From positions 186,001-250,000 of the forward strand of contig SUYC01000003.1 of assembly GCA_015060625.1 (NCBI GenBank): a stretch of DNA of 64,000 bases, read 5' to 3'. Source of the DNA: Xylanibacter ruminicola. Lineage in GTDB: Bacteria; Bacteroidota; Bacteroidia; Bacteroidales; Bacteroidaceae. The notes under the pieces are model-generated. The model did not search any database. It saw nothing but the letters and a program-made list of their open reading frames with translations, and had not been told where the DNA came from. Positions within the stretch are counted from its first letter, which is position 1. Each line of letters starts with the position of its first letter. Made by a program: the position numbers and the translations under genes. Below are positions 33,253 to 43,294 of this stretch, piece after piece.

Positions 33253-35445
33253 ATGGATCTGAAGGCAACTCATAATAGGTTTTTACCCCCCATCTGTATG
33301 GCTGCAGCACTCGTTTTGAGTAGCTGTTCGGTGAGTCGTGATATTCCCGAAGATAGCTATCTGCTGAACAAGGTGAAGGTGATTAGTGACACTAAGTATC
33401 GCGATATTAATGCTGGCAGTCTGAAGGGGTATGTGCGCCAGAAACCAAACTCGCGCTGGTTTTCGGCAGTGAAGTTGCCTTTGGGCGTTTATGCGATGGC
33501 GGGCAAAGACAGCTCGTGGGTGAACCGTATGTTGCGACAGATGGGCGAGGCGCCTGTTATCTACGATACGATTCAGGCACAGCTGACGTGCAAGGACTTG
33601 CAGCAGGCCTTGCAGAATAAAGGCTATCTGGATGCTCAGGTAGAGCTGTTCGTTGATAAGAAAAAACATAAGGTTGATGCCGTTTATGTGTTGCATCCTG
33701 GCAAACCGTACTTTGTGCGCGATCTGGATTTTGTGATTGAAGACACCACGGTGGCACGTTTGCTTCGTGGGCGTTCGTCGCTGTTGCACCAGGGTATGCA
33801 GTTCAGCGTCGAGACATTGTCGGCAGAGCGTAATGCCATCACCCAGTATCTACAGAATCGCGGTTACTTCCGTTTTCATAAGGAGTATATCACCTATGGT
33901 GCCCGTAAGGATGAGGAACAACAGGGTGTGAACCTGAAGTTGTTGTTGCAGCAACAGCACAAAACCTACACTGTAAATGATATCAAGTACGAGGGTGGGG
34001 CCGACGACCAGCGCCTGCATCTGCGCCCCAAAGTGCTGAGCGAGAACACGTTCCTGGAAGTAGGCGAACCCTATTCGGCGCAGAAGCTGCAGAACACCTA
34101 CAATCATTTTGGTCGCTTGGGGGCTGTGAAATACACCAACATTGCCTTTGAGCAACAGCCTGATACTACGCTGCTTAATGCCAAGATTCAGGTGCTGACC
34201 AATAAACCCTCGACGATTAGTTTCCAGCCCGAGGGTACTAATACCGCAGGTGATTTCGGTGCAGCAGCTTCGCTGACTTATCAGAACCGCAATCTGTTCC
34301 GTGGGTCGGAAACATTCAGTTTGCAGTTACGTGGTGCTTACGAGGCTATCAAGGGCTTGGAGGGATATAGCAATCAGGATTTTATCGAGTATAGTGCTGA
34401 GACTAAACTCTCGTTCCCTCGATTCATCATGCCGTTCCTGAGTCGAGCTTTCCGTCGCCGTACGATAGCCACCAGCGAGTTGGCATTGCTTTACGATGTG
34501 CAGGATCGTCCTGAGTTTCATCGTCGCGTGTTGTCGGCAGGCTGGTCGTATCTGTGGAAACCGCAGAATCATCATGATAGCTATCGTTTCGACCTGGTAA
34601 ATCTGAACTACGTGTTCATGCCTTGGATTAGTGAAACTTTTAAGAAAGAATATCTGGACGATACCTCGAACCAGAATGTGATTCTGCGCTACAATTACGA
34701 AGACCTGTTTATTATGAAAATGGGTTTTGGCTACACCTATAACAATGGTGTTGTGGCGCTGAAAACCAATGTTGAGACAGCTGGTAACCTATTAGGTGCC
34801 TGCTCCAAGATTTTTGGTGGTTCGAAGAACGAATTAGGACAGTACAAACTGTTTAATATTGCCTATGCACAGTATGTAAAGGGCGATTTCGACTATACCC
34901 AGCAAATTTTGAAAGGAACCAATGATCAGTTGGTGTTCCATATCGGTCTGGGTATTGCTTATCCTTATGGTAATGCCACCGTACTGCCATTCGAGAAGCG
35001 CTACTTTTCGGGCGGTGCTAATAGTGTGCGAGGTTGGTCGGTACGCAGTCTTGGACCTGGTAGATACAAGGATAAGGACGGACGTATAAATTTTATTACA
35101 ATGACGGGCGACTTAAAGCTCGACCTGAATGTGGAATATCGCATGAAGCTGTTCTGGAAGTTCAATGGCGCCATTTTTGCTGATGCCGGAAATATCTGGA
35201 CGCTGCGCGACTATCCCGATCAGCCTGGCGGACAGTTTAAGTTTAACCGTTTCCTGAGCGACTTGGCAGTGAGCTATGGTGCTGGTTTGCGCTTGAATTT
35301 CGACTACTTTATTCTGCGTTTCGATTTGGGAATGAAAGCCATCAATCCTGCTTTCGAAATCGAGTCGGAAGCCCATTACCCGCTCATTCATCCAAAGTTG
35401 AGTCGCGACCTTGCTTTCCACTTTGCTGTAGGTATGCCTTTCTAA
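33253..35445 (+). CDS. tamL: Translocation and assembly module lipoprotein TamL (BamA/TamA superfamily)
   Basis: 730-aa outer-membrane protein. A lipoprotein signal (LVLSSC, Cys25) is followed by POTRA-like repeats (about 35-330) and a 16-strand-type Omp85 barrel with the conserved end region KRYFSGGANSVRGW and RSLGPG. Lipidated BamA-like proteins that replace TamA in Bacteroidota are called TamL. It probably works with a TamB partner in inserting outer-membrane proteins. It stands alone with its own promoter and terminator. Confidence 0.88.
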   Translation: MDLKATHNRFLPPICMAAALVLSSCSVSRDIPEDSYLLNKVKVISDTKYRDINAGSLKGYVRQKPNSRWFSAVKLPLGVYAMAGKDSSWVNRMLRQMGEAPVIYDTIQAQLTCKDLQQALQNKGYLDAQVELFVDKKKHKVDAVYVLHPGKPYFVRDLDFVIEDTTVARLLRGRSSLLHQGMQFSVETLSAERNAITQYLQNRGYFRFHKEYITYGARKDEEQQGVNLKLLLQQQHKTYTVNDIKYEGGADDQRLHLRPKVLSENTFLEVGEPYSAQKLQNTYNHFGRLGAVKYTNIAFEQQPDTTLLNAKIQVLTNKPSTISFQPEGTNTAGDFGAAASLTYQNRNLFRGSETFSLQLRGAYEAIKGLEGYSNQDFIEYSAETKLSFPRFIMPFLSRAFRRRTIATSELALLYDVQDRPEFHRRVLSAGWSYLWKPQNHHDSYRFDLVNLNYVFMPWISETFKKEYLDDTSNQNVILRYNYEDLFIMKMGFGYTYNNGVVALKTNVETAGNLLGACSKIFGGSKNELGQYKLFNIAYAQYVKGDFDYTQQILKGTNDQLVFHIGLGIAYPYGNATVLPFEKRYFSGGANSVRGWSVRSLGPGRYKDKDGRINFITMTGDLKLDLNVEYRMKLFWKFNGAIFADAGNIWTLRDYPDQPGGQFKFNRFLSDLAVSYGAGLRLNFDYFILRFDLGMKAINPAFEIESEAHYPLIHPKLSRDLAFHFAVGMPF

Positions 35446-35453
35446 AATTAATA

Positions 35454-35490
35454 AATAATGTGAAAAAGCAGGTGGCTTTTCATATTATTT
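35454..35490 (+). terminator. Terminator of tamL
   Basis: AATAATGTGAAAA-AGC pairs with GCT-TTTCATATTATT around AGGTG and ends in a T run. Confidence 0.75.
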
Positions 35491-35493
35491 TAG

Positions 35494-35501
35494 TACCTTT
35501 G
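35494..35501 (+). promoter_or_regulatory. Promoter -7 box for the WalJ-smpB-metH run
   Basis: TACCTTTG followed by CA, immediately after the tamL terminator. Confidence 0.6.
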
Positions 35502-35521
35502 CACGAAAATTATATTTGAAC

Positions 35522-36328
35522 ATGTTGAAATTTATATCCTTTGGAAGCGGTAGCAGCGGTAATTGCTATTATCTGGGCACAGCGACCGACGGGCTGATTA
35601 TAGATATTGGAATCGGAATACGCACACTAAAGAAATATTGCAGAGAGTATGGTATTCAGCTTAATTCTGTAAAGCGTATCTTGATAACGCACGATCATGC
35701 CGACCACATAAAAAGTGTGGGTGCCCTGAGTCACGACTGCAACCTGCCTGTTTATGCCACCCGTAAAGTGCACGAGGGCATAGACCAGAATTATTGTGTA
35801 GCCAAAAAAGTCTCGCAAGAACATAAGCACGAGTTGGTAATAGGTGAACAGGTGCAGCTTGGCGACTTTAAGGTGCGCCCCTTTGCTGTGCCTCACGATG
35901 CCAGCGAAAATGTGGGCTACGAGTTGGAGGTTGAAGGCATTGTGTTTGTGGTGCTTACCGATGTGGGTAGCATTACCGATGATATCAAGCAGGCCATTAA
36001 TCATGCCAACTATCTGGTGATCGAGGCCAATCACGATGTGGAGATGCTGAAAAACGGGCCTTATCCCGAATATCTTCAGCAGCGTATCCTGAGTGGTAGC
36101 GGGCATCTGTCGAATGTGTCGTGTGGTGAGGCTTTGGTTGAGAATATGAGCGAGGGTCTGAAGCACGTGTGGCTGTGCCACTTGAGCGAGGAGAATAATC
36201 ACCCCGAGCTGGCTCGCAAGACAGTAGAAACCATCCTGCGTAGTCATGGTGTGATTCCTGGTAAGGATTTGGAGCTTGAGGTGTTGAAGCGCAAAACACC
36301 CACAGGCGTGTATGAAATTGATAATTGA
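35522..36328 (+). CDS. WalJ/YycJ-type MBL-fold metallo-hydrolase
   Basis: 268 aa. Metal-binding THDHADH (about 60-66) and downstream His/Asp sites (SGHLSN, HLSEENNH) define the beta-lactamase fold. The start MLKFISFGSGSSGNCYYL is typical of YycJ/WalJ proteins, which have 5'-3' exonuclease activity linked to mismatch repair and cell-wall regulation in Firmicutes. Its final three codons and stop are made by the heptad repeat at 36318. Confidence 0.88.
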   Translation: MLKFISFGSGSSGNCYYLGTATDGLIIDIGIGIRTLKKYCREYGIQLNSVKRILITHDHADHIKSVGALSHDCNLPVYATRKVHEGIDQNYCVAKKVSQEHKHELVIGEQVQLGDFKVRPFAVPHDASENVGYELEVEGIVFVVLTDVGSITDDIKQAINHANYLVIEANHDVEMLKNGPYPEYLQQRILSGSGHLSNVSCGEALVENMSEGLKHVWLCHLSEENNHPELARKTVETILRSHGVIPGKDLELEVLKRKTPTGVYEIDN

Positions 36329-36338
36329 TAATTGACAA
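36318..36338 (+). repeat. Heptad repeat spanning the WalJ stop and the DMP19 leader
   Basis: Three 7-nt units: TTGATAA, TTGATAA, TTGACAA. The upstream gene's TGA lies in unit 2, and the next ATG begins 2 nt after unit 3. Confidence 0.85.
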
Positions 36339-36340
36339 CG

Positions 36341-36844
36341 ATGGTGGAGGTAATTGTAAAAGACGAGGATTTGCAGAAGGCTGCACTCGAGGGAATGGAC
36401 GAGTTTCTGGATGTGTTTGTAAAGGCAATTTACGATGCTATCGGTGGTGAACTGACTGCCGAGAGTATGGCCAAGTTGAATGCCGACCAGCTGACGTTGC
36501 TGGCTTGGAACATTCTGCACGAAGAGGTGATGGATGGTGGATTTGTACAGTTGATTTATAACGGCTATGGTCCCTTCATCTTTAAGAATCCCTTGGCCAA
36601 AGCACTGCGCCAATGGGATATGCGTGCCCCTTCGAAGCTGATTTACGATGCCCACACCTTGTGGCTGAAATATCGCGAAGAGATAGAAACCGAGAAGAGC
36701 GACGAGGATTTTATGGCTATGTTTGAGCAGTATCCTGAGTTCGAGAATCTGGATGATATCTTTATCGAGAACGAGGAAGAGTGGACTGAGGATATCGCCC
36801 ACTATGTGGATGACCACCTGGAGAATTTTGCAACTATTAAATAA
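36341..36844 (+). CDS. DMP19 (DUF4375)-like protein
   Basis: 167-aa acidic helical protein, with [32 protein letters not shown] resembling the DMP19/DUF4375 core, which is a DNA-mimic or hypothetical family. The C-terminus is strongly acidic. I chose ATG 36341 ([12 protein letters not shown]); an in-frame TTG at 36332 lies in the repeat. The stop overlaps the smpB start (TAATG). Confidence 0.7.
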   Translation: MVEVIVKDEDLQKAALEGMDEFLDVFVKAIYDAIGGELTAESMAKLNADQLTLLAWNILHEEVMDGGFVQLIYNGYGPFIFKNPLAKALRQWDMRAPSKLIYDAHTLWLKYREEIETEKSDEDFMAMFEQYPEFENLDDIFIENEEEWTEDIAHYVDDHLENFATIK

Positions 36845-37326
36845 TGAACAAGACAGAAGAACAGTTACGCAAAAAGAGTCCTGTACAGATTCGCAACAAG
36901 AAGGCCTCGTTCGAGTACTTCTTTGTAGAAACCTATACAGCAGGCATTGTGCTTACAGGTACGGAGATTAAGAGTATCCGCCTGGGTAAGGCAAGTCTGG
37001 TAGATACCTATTGCGTGGTGCTTAACGGCGAGCTGTGGGTGAAGGGCATGAACGTGAGTCCTTATTTCTACGGGTCGTACAACAACCACGAAGCCAAACG
37101 CGACAGAAAGCTGTTGCTAACCAAGAAAGAGATACGCGCCCTTGAGAGTGCTACCAAGCAAACTGGTTTCACCATTGTGCCAATTTTGGTGTTTATCGAC
37201 GATAAGGGAAGGGCCAAGGTTGATGTGGCGCTGTGTAAGGGTAAGAAGGAATTCGACAAGCGACAGACTTTGAAAGAGAAAGAAGATCGTCGCGAGATGG
37301 ATCGTGCTATGAAAGTCTGGAAGTAA
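36844..37326 (+). CDS. smpB: SsrA-binding protein SmpB
   Basis: 160-aa tmRNA-binding protein for ribosome rescue. Recognisable as SmpB by [29 protein letters not shown], the mid-region [12 protein letters not shown] and a basic C-terminal tail [24 protein letters not shown]. Starts at the TAATG overlap with the DMP19 gene. Confidence 0.96.
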   Translation: MNKTEEQLRKKSPVQIRNKKASFEYFFVETYTAGIVLTGTEIKSIRLGKASLVDTYCVVLNGELWVKGMNVSPYFYGSYNNHEAKRDRKLLLTKKEIRALESATKQTGFTIVPILVFIDDKGRAKVDVALCKGKKEFDKRQTLKEKEDRREMDRAMKVWK

Positions 37327-37330
37327 GACG

Positions 37331-37397
37331 AATTGATAATTCTTGGCAGAGCCAAGCGGCAGAGCCGAGCGGACAATTGATAATTGACAATTAGAGA
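37331..37397 (+). repeat. Composite repeat junction between smpB and metH
   Basis: AATTGATAATTC (37331-37342) and TTGATAA, TTGACAA, TTAGAGA (37377-37397) are period-7 tracts. Between them lies a double-hairpin element (37339-37374): CTTGGC-AGA-GCCAAG then CGGC-AGA-GCCG. A near-identical element occurs at 58254-58288 on the other strand. Confidence 0.75.
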
Positions 37398-40100
37398 ATG
37401 AAGAAACTAAACGAGATCATAAAACAGCGTATTCTCATACTCGATGGCGGTATGGGAACCATGATAGGTGCCGTGATGGGCAAGGTGGGCAACAGCGACG
37501 AGCTGAACCTGACACACCCTGAAATCGTTTCGGATATTTATCGTAAATACCTCGAAGCCGGTGCCGATATCATCACCACCAACACCTTCAGCAGTCAGCG
37601 CATTTCGCAGGCTGAATATCATCTTGAAGACCGTGCACACGAGATGGCCAGCGAGTCGGCTCAATTAGCCCGACAGTTGGCCGATGAATATAGTACCGAC
37701 GAGAAGCCCCGTTTTGTGGCTGGTTCAATTGGACCAACCAATAAAACCCTGTCGATGTCGCCCGATGTGAGCAATCCTGCTTTTCGCGATGTGACTTACG
37801 ACGAGATGCTGGAGGCTTATCAGGAACAGGCCGACGGTCTGATTGAGGGTGGGGTAGATACGTTGCTGATTGAAACCATTTTCGACTCGCTGAATGCCAA
37901 ATGTGCTATCGATGCCTGTATGCGCGCGATGGCCGCACGCGGGGTTGAACTGCCCATCATGCTGTCGGTAACCGTTAGCGATCTGGCTGGTCGCACATTG
38001 TCGGGTCAGACGCTCGAAGCGTTCCTGGCCAGTGTCAGCACTTATCCTATTTTCTCTGTCGGACTGAACTGTTCGTTTGGTGCCACACAGATGAAACCGT
38101 TTGTCCGTGAGTTGGCCCAAAAGGCACCTTATTACATCAGCTGTCACCCTAATGCCGGTTTGCCAAACGCTCTAGGACTTTACGACGAAACGGCAGAGAG
38201 CATGGCGCCCAAGATGGGTGAGATGGTGGATGAGGGCATTGTGAATATCATTGGCGGATGCTGCGGAACTACCGACGAGTTTATCCGATTGTATCAGCCT
38301 CTGGTGGTAGGCAAAAAGCCCCATGTGCCAGCACCCAAATCCACTACGATGTGGCTATCGGGACTGGAATTGCAGAATGTAACCGAAGAAGTGCATTTTG
38401 TGAATGTGGGTGAGCGATGCAATGTGGCAGGTTCGCGAAAGTTTCTGCGACTGATTAAGGAAAAGAAATACAACGAGGCTATCTCTATCGCCCGCAAACA
38501 GGTGGCTGATGGAGCCTTGGTGATAGATGTCAATATGGACGATGGCTTGCTGGATGCCAAACAGGAGATGATTACTTTCCTGAACATGATAGCTGCCGAG
38601 CCTGATATCGCTAAAGTGCCTGTGATGATCGACTCCTCGAACTGGGAGGTGATCAAAGCCGGACTGAAGTGCGTGCAGGGTAAGAGCATCGTCAACTCTA
38701 TCTCGCTGAAAGAGGGCGAACAGAAGTTTATCGAGCATGCCCAGGATGTGATGCGTTACGGTGCTGCTGTGGTGGTGATGTGTTTCGATGAGGAAGGACA
38801 GGCAACCACCTACGAACGTCGTATCGAGATTGCTGCACGCGCCTATAAGATTCTCACCGAACAGGTGGGCATGAATCCGCTCGACATCATCTTCGACCCC
38901 AATATCCTGGCTATTGCTACGGGTATGGAAGAGCACGATGCCTATGCGATTGATTTTATACGAGCCACTGAGTGGATTAAGCAGAATCTGCCTGGTGCTC
39001 ACGTCAGCGGTGGTGTGAGTAACCTGAGCTTCTCGTTCCGTGGCAACAACTATATCCGCGAGGCTATGCATGCCGTTTTCCTGTATCATGCCATTCAAGT
39101 AGGCATGGATTTTGGTATTGTAAACCCTTCAACTAAAGTTACTTATGCAGATATTCCTCAGGAACAGCTTGAAGTGATTGAGGATGTGGTGCTGAACCGA
39201 AAACAGGGCGCATCCGAAGTGCTGATTGAGTTGGCTGGAAAGATACTCGAGGAAGAATTAGCAAGGAAGGAAGAAGGCGGAGGCAGTAAGGAAGTGTCCC
39301 CTTTTCAGGACCGCGCCCAGACGCCTGTTGAGGATCGATTAGCTCAGGCGCTGATTAAGGGCGACGGTACATTTTTGGAGGATGATTTGAAAGAGGCGCT
39401 GCCCAAGTTCACCCATGCGGTGCAGATTATCGAGGGACCGCTGATGGCAGGTATGAACACCGTTGGAACACTGTTTGGCGAAGGTAAGATGTTTCTGCCA
39501 CAGGTAGTGAAAACAGCGCGTACCATGAAGCAGGCTGTGGATATTCTGCAGCCCTATATCGAAGCCGAGAAGACAGAGAACACCACATCTGCTGGTAAAG
39601 TGCTGTTAGCTACCGTGAAGGGCGATGTGCACGATATCGGTAAGAATATTGTGAGTGTGGTGATGGCCTGTAACGGTTACGATGTACTGGATATGGGTGT
39701 GATGGTGCCTGCCGAGCAGATTGTAAAAAAGGCTCAGGAGGAGCATGTGGATATGATAGGCCTGAGTGGACTGATAACCCCCAGTCTGGAGGAGATGGTG
39801 AACGTGGCCGAAGAACTGAAGAAGGCAGGACTGGATATCCCCATTATGATTGGTGGTGCCACTACCAGCGAACTGCATGTAGCGCTGAAGATAGCCCCTG
39901 TTTATGGTGGTCCGGTAGTGTGGATGAAAGATGCCTCGCAGAATGCGCTGATAGCCCAGAAGCTGCTGGCCGACAAGCAGTCGGTTGAGGAGGAGCTCGA
40001 CCAGAAGTATGAAATTCTGCGTGCCGAATATCAGCAGGAGCAGTCGCAGATTGTGTCACTCGAAGAAGCAAGAAAGAACAAATTAAGATATGAAGAATAA
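37398..40100 (+). CDS. metH: Cobalamin-dependent methionine synthase, short form
   Basis: 900-aa enzyme that makes methionine from homocysteine and methyltetrahydrofolate. Homocysteine domain (about 5-310) with zinc cysteines in VGLNCSFGA and GGCCGT; pterin domain (about 345-610, [16 protein letters not shown]); cobalamin cap and Rossmann domain (about 640-870) with the DVHDIGKN histidine that ligates B12. The protein ends near RKNKLRYEE, where full-length MetH (about 1,200 aa) would continue into the SAM-binding reactivation domain, which is absent. Its end overlaps the next gene by 11 bp. Confidence 0.94.
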   Translation: MKKLNEIIKQRILILDGGMGTMIGAVMGKVGNSDELNLTHPEIVSDIYRKYLEAGADIITTNTFSSQRISQAEYHLEDRAHEMASESAQLARQLADEYSTDEKPRFVAGSIGPTNKTLSMSPDVSNPAFRDVTYDEMLEAYQEQADGLIEGGVDTLLIETIFDSLNAKCAIDACMRAMAARGVELPIMLSVTVSDLAGRTLSGQTLEAFLASVSTYPIFSVGLNCSFGATQMKPFVRELAQKAPYYISCHPNAGLPNALGLYDETAESMAPKMGEMVDEGIVNIIGGCCGTTDEFIRLYQPLVVGKKPHVPAPKSTTMWLSGLELQNVTEEVHFVNVGERCNVAGSRKFLRLIKEKKYNEAISIARKQVADGALVIDVNMDDGLLDAKQEMITFLNMIAAEPDIAKVPVMIDSSNWEVIKAGLKCVQGKSIVNSISLKEGEQKFIEHAQDVMRYGAAVVVMCFDEEGQATTYERRIEIAARAYKILTEQVGMNPLDIIFDPNILAIATGMEEHDAYAIDFIRATEWIKQNLPGAHVSGGVSNLSFSFRGNNYIREAMHAVFLYHAIQVGMDFGIVNPSTKVTYADIPQEQLEVIEDVVLNRKQGASEVLIELAGKILEEELARKEEGGGSKEVSPFQDRAQTPVEDRLAQALIKGDGTFLEDDLKEALPKFTHAVQIIEGPLMAGMNTVGTLFGEGKMFLPQVVKTARTMKQAVDILQPYIEAEKTENTTSAGKVLLATVKGDVHDIGKNIVSVVMACNGYDVLDMGVMVPAEQIVKKAQEEHVDMIGLSGLITPSLEEMVNVAEELKKAGLDIPIMIGGATTSELHVALKIAPVYGGPVVWMKDASQNALIAQKLLADKQSVEEELDQKYEILRAEYQQEQSQIVSLEEARKNKLRYEE

Positions 40101-41574
40101 ATACCTATTGATGGCTCTCGCCCTGATGCTGGCGATGACAGTTTCGGCTCAGAAGCGCGAAATGCGCGGAGCCTGGATACAGTGTGTGAACGGACAGTTC
40201 CAGAATCTTGGTACCAAGAAGATGCAGCAGACCCTGACCTACCAGCTCGACGAGCTGAAGAAGGATGGCGTGAATGTGATTATCTTCCAGGTGCGCCCCG
40301 AGTGCGATGCTCTGTACGAGAGTAAGATTGAGCCTTGGAGCCGATTCCTGACAGGTACCCAGGGCAAGGCCCCCAATCCTTATTGGGACCCCCTGCAGTG
40401 GATGATCGACGAGTGCCACAAACGCGGTATGGAGTTGCACGCATGGATTAACCCCTTCCGTGCTAAGACCAAGGTTACCAAGGTGTTAGCCCGAAACCAT
40501 GTAGCGATGCGTAAACCTGAAAACTGCTTTGCTTACGACGATTTGTTTATCCTGAACCCCGGTATTCAGGAGAATCGCGATTATATCTGTATGGTGGCTA
40601 AGGATATCGTGGCTCGTTACGATGTGGATGGTATCCACATGGACGATTATTTCTATCCTTATCCCGTAAAGGGACTTGCTATTCCCGATGATGAGCAGTT
40701 CCACGATTACTCTAACGGCATTAAGGACCAGAACGACTGGCGCCGTTACAATGTGAACCTCTTTATCGAGCAGTTCTATCAGGCCATCCACGAGGTTAAG
40801 CCTTGGGTCAAAGTGGGTATTTCGCCATTCGGTATCTATCGCAATAAAAAGAGCTCGCCTGTGGGCAGCGATACCAATGGTACCCAGAACTACGACGATT
40901 TGTATGCCGACATCCTGTTGTGGGTAAACAATGGTTGGTTGGATTACTGCGTGCCCCAGTTGTATTGGGAGATAGGTCATAAGGCAGCTGATTATGCAAC
41001 CCTGATTAAGTGGTGGGGCCAGCATGCAGCCAATCGTCCGCTGGTGATTGGCGAGGATGTGGAGCGCACCGTAAAACATGCCGATTTGCAGAATCCTAAC
41101 GTACACCAGTTGGGTGCTAAGATGAATCTGCATCGTGCCACTCCAGCTGTAAAAGGCACCGTACTGTGGTATGCCAAGGCGGCTGTTGATAATGTGGGCA
41201 ACTACGGCACCATGCTGCGCACCAAGTATTGGCAGCATCCTGCCTTGCAGCCTGCTATGCCGTTTATCAGCGATAAGGCTCCTAAGAAGGTGAAGAAAGT
41301 GAAGCCTGTTTGGACTGAGGATGGCTATATTCTGTTCTGGACCCCAGCCCACAGCAAGCACTGGGATCAGCACTCCGATAAGTTTGTGATCTACCGTTTT
41401 GCCAAGGGTGAGAAGGTGAATGTGGATGATGCCTCGAAGATTGTGGCTATCACCGATAAACCCTTCTACAAGCTGCCTTACGACGAGGGTAGGGAGAAGT
41501 TTACTTACGTAGTGACAGCTTTGAACCGTATCCAGAACGAGAGCAAGCCTGTTTCAAAGAAAATCAAATTGTAA
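40090..41574 (+). CDS. Glycosyl hydrolase-like 10 (GHL10) secreted protein
   Basis: 494 aa. A signal peptide ([21 protein letters not shown]) precedes the GHL10/DUF187 barrel: [52 protein letters not shown]-terminal fibronectin-like domain (about 400-494) follows. It probably cleaves a periplasmic glycan such as peptidoglycan, which is inference. The 11-bp overlap with metH is unusual for a functional pairing. Confidence 0.88.
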   Translation: MKNKYLLMALALMLAMTVSAQKREMRGAWIQCVNGQFQNLGTKKMQQTLTYQLDELKKDGVNVIIFQVRPECDALYESKIEPWSRFLTGTQGKAPNPYWDPLQWMIDECHKRGMELHAWINPFRAKTKVTKVLARNHVAMRKPENCFAYDDLFILNPGIQENRDYICMVAKDIVARYDVDGIHMDDYFYPYPVKGLAIPDDEQFHDYSNGIKDQNDWRRYNVNLFIEQFYQAIHEVKPWVKVGISPFGIYRNKKSSPVGSDTNGTQNYDDLYADILLWVNNGWLDYCVPQLYWEIGHKAADYATLIKWWGQHAANRPLVIGEDVERTVKHADLQNPNVHQLGAKMNLHRATPAVKGTVLWYAKAAVDNVGNYGTMLRTKYWQHPALQPAMPFISDKAPKKVKKVKPVWTEDGYILFWTPAHSKHWDQHSDKFVIYRFAKGEKVNVDDASKIVAITDKPFYKLPYDEGREKFTYVVTALNRIQNESKPVSKKIKL

Positions 41575-41580
41575 CACGTC

Positions 41581-42246
41581 ATGAAAGGGTTGATAGGAGG
41601 GATTGTAGCTGTGCTACTGCTTGCCGCTTGTGGTGGCAGAAGCATGAGTGCTGAGGAGATGCAGCACAAGCTCGACAGTATTAAGAAAATAGAGATGGCA
41701 GAGCGTCTGGCCGCTCAGGGCATCAACCTTGAGAATACCGATAACCCGCTGAAGCAGTTCTTCGATAGTCTAAATATCCTCCCTTTACCCATTACCTATA
41801 GCGATGAGTTTGTGCGTTACCTGCCTGACTTTAAACCTGTGCCAGCGGATATAGCCAAGGCGCTGGAGTTGGAGGGTAACGGCAAACAAAAAGCTATCCA
41901 ACTGACAGAGTCGCTGGGTGCACGCCTGATGATTCTGGCTGCCGACGAGGGTGCCGAAGAAGATGAGGAAGGTAATGAAGGGCCCGTGCGCTATTCGCTC
42001 TGGCTCTATTCGTTGAACGATGATTATCTGCCTGTTGACAAGATTTGTCTTTATGCCATTGAGGAAGAAGAGGATTTCGACCTTTTCGAAGAAGACGAAA
42101 TCATGCAGTACTTCTCCATCACCAGCGATTACGAAATTCACCTGATGGACTACTCGAAGGAAAAGCACAAAGCACGCACAGAGGAAGTGTTTACGCTCGA
42201 TGCCTCGCGTAACTTCCTATTGCAAAAAAGTGAGGAGTTGGATTAG
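41581..42246 (+). CDS. Lipoprotein of unknown function (221 aa)
   Basis: Lipobox LLAAC (about Cys17) after MKGLIGGIVAVLLLAAC. The mature part is acidic with a run of Glu/Asp (GAEEDEEGNEG and EEEEDFDLFEEDE). No family is recognised. It follows the GHL10 gene by 6 bp and is convergent with the next gene, with 14 bp between the stops. Confidence 0.65.
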   Translation: MKGLIGGIVAVLLLAACGGRSMSAEEMQHKLDSIKKIEMAERLAAQGINLENTDNPLKQFFDSLNILPLPITYSDEFVRYLPDFKPVPADIAKALELEGNGKQKAIQLTESLGARLMILAADEGAEEDEEGNEGPVRYSLWLYSLNDDYLPVDKICLYAIEEEEDFDLFEEDEIMQYFSITSDYEIHLMDYSKEKHKARTEEVFTLDASRNFLLQKSEELD

Positions 42247-42260
42247 TTGGGCCAACAGTT

Positions 42261-42701
42261 TTAATCGGCCAGCAACTGCTTCAGGAACGCATCCAGATCT
42301 TCGTCTAATCCCTTCATCAGCTCGGGATCGAAAATCACAGTCTCGTCGTCAACCAGATATAACTCGGCTACCGACTCCTTTTCTTCATTCTCCAGAACAA
42401 ATGAGAATGGTTTGAGAATCGACATGTTTTCGATGGTATCCTTCATCTTATCCAGACACTTGCGGAACACGGCAGGTATCTCTTCGAAAAAATTGTCGGA
42501 TGTGTCGCCAATCCAGTCTTCGATAATGCAACGGTTAATTTCTTCGTCGTTATCGTCGAACGCCATCAGCTCGCCGGTATCCTGCGTTACGCGGAAGTGG
42601 ATATCGGTCATTACATTTGCCTCCTTTGTTGGAGGAAACTTGTCGGCTATCTTACGGATAGCGCGCTCAATCTGCTGCTGAGCCAGTTCGGTTGCTTTCA
42701 T
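42261..42701 (-). CDS. Acidic protein of unknown function (146 aa)
   Basis: Starts MKATELAQQQIERAIRKIADKFPP and contains TDIHFRVTQDTGELMAFDDNDEEINRCIIEDWIGD. Soluble, acidic and mixed alpha/beta. It has its own promoter. Proteins of this kind are conserved in Bacteroidota but I do not know a function. Confidence 0.65.
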   Translation of the reverse strand: MKATELAQQQIERAIRKIADKFPPTKEANVMTDIHFRVTQDTGELMAFDDNDEEINRCIIEDWIGDTSDNFFEEIPAVFRKCLDKMKDTIENMSILKPFSFVLENEEKESVAELYLVDDETVIFDPELMKGLDEDLDAFLKQLLAD

Positions 42702-42725
42702 TTTATTATTGTATTAATTCTGCGA

Positions 42726-42733
42726 CAAAAGTA
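42726..42733 (-). promoter_or_regulatory. Promoter -7 box for the 146-aa protein
   Basis: Minus-strand TACTTTTG, about 25 bp before the start codon. Confidence 0.45.
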
Positions 42734-42795
42734 TAAAAAATCTTCGGTAATTGCAAACGATTACGAATATTTTTGCGAAAAAAGCTCAAAATAGC

Positions 42796-42826
42796 TTGTT
42801 TTATTCAGCAGATTGTCGTACCTTTG
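42796..42826 (+). promoter_or_regulatory. Promoter of the rseC-rnf operon
   Basis: TTG at 42796-42798 and TACCTTTG at 42819-42826, 20 bp apart, about 28 bp before rseC. Confidence 0.7.
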
Positions 42827-42854
42827 CAAAATGTAATGTCTACTTAGCAAATTA

Positions 42855-43268
42855 ATGAGTAATAAGATCACACATTCGGGAACCGTTAAAAGTATTGTGG
42901 ATGGATGCATCAAGGTGCAAATCGTCCAGACTTCTGCGTGTGCAGCCTGTAAGGTGGCCTCGCATTGTAACGCTGCCGAATCGAAAATCAAGATTGTTGA
43001 TGTGTTTACGGCCGATACCCAGAGCTATCAGATAGGGCAGGCGGTGACTGTATGGGCATCAAAGGATGTGGCCAATCGCGCTTTGCTGTTAGGTTTCGGT
43101 GCACCTTTTTTATTATTAATATGTGTGCTGATGATAGCCTTGAAACTTTCGGGCGACGAGGGTGTGGCTGCATTGGTGGCGCTGGCCTCGCTGGTGCCTT
43201 ATTATCTGGGGCTGTGGCTGATGAAGAATCGCATTCAGCAACAGATAGCATTTCATATCGAGAAATAA
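42855..43268 (+). CDS. rseC: RseC/SoxR-reducing system family membrane protein
   Basis: 137 aa. N-terminal cysteine motif CAACKVASHC, likely binding a cluster or metal, then two membrane helices (about 75-95 and 103-122). RseC-like genes head the rnf operon in Bacteroidota and help the SoxR-reducing complex. A 26-bp gap separates it from rnfB. Confidence 0.9.
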   Translation: MSNKITHSGTVKSIVDGCIKVQIVQTSACAACKVASHCNAAESKIKIVDVFTADTQSYQIGQAVTVWASKDVANRALLLGFGAPFLLLICVLMIALKLSGDEGVAALVALASLVPYYLGLWLMKNRIQQQIAFHIEK

Positions 43269-43294
43269 TATATAGTAACTAAAACAAATAGATT

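Noticed and set aside
37327..37397. Cobalamin or SAM riboswitch upstream of metH
   Set aside because: Only 71 bp separate smpB and metH, and they are taken up by repeats and two small hairpins; no conserved riboswitch core fits.
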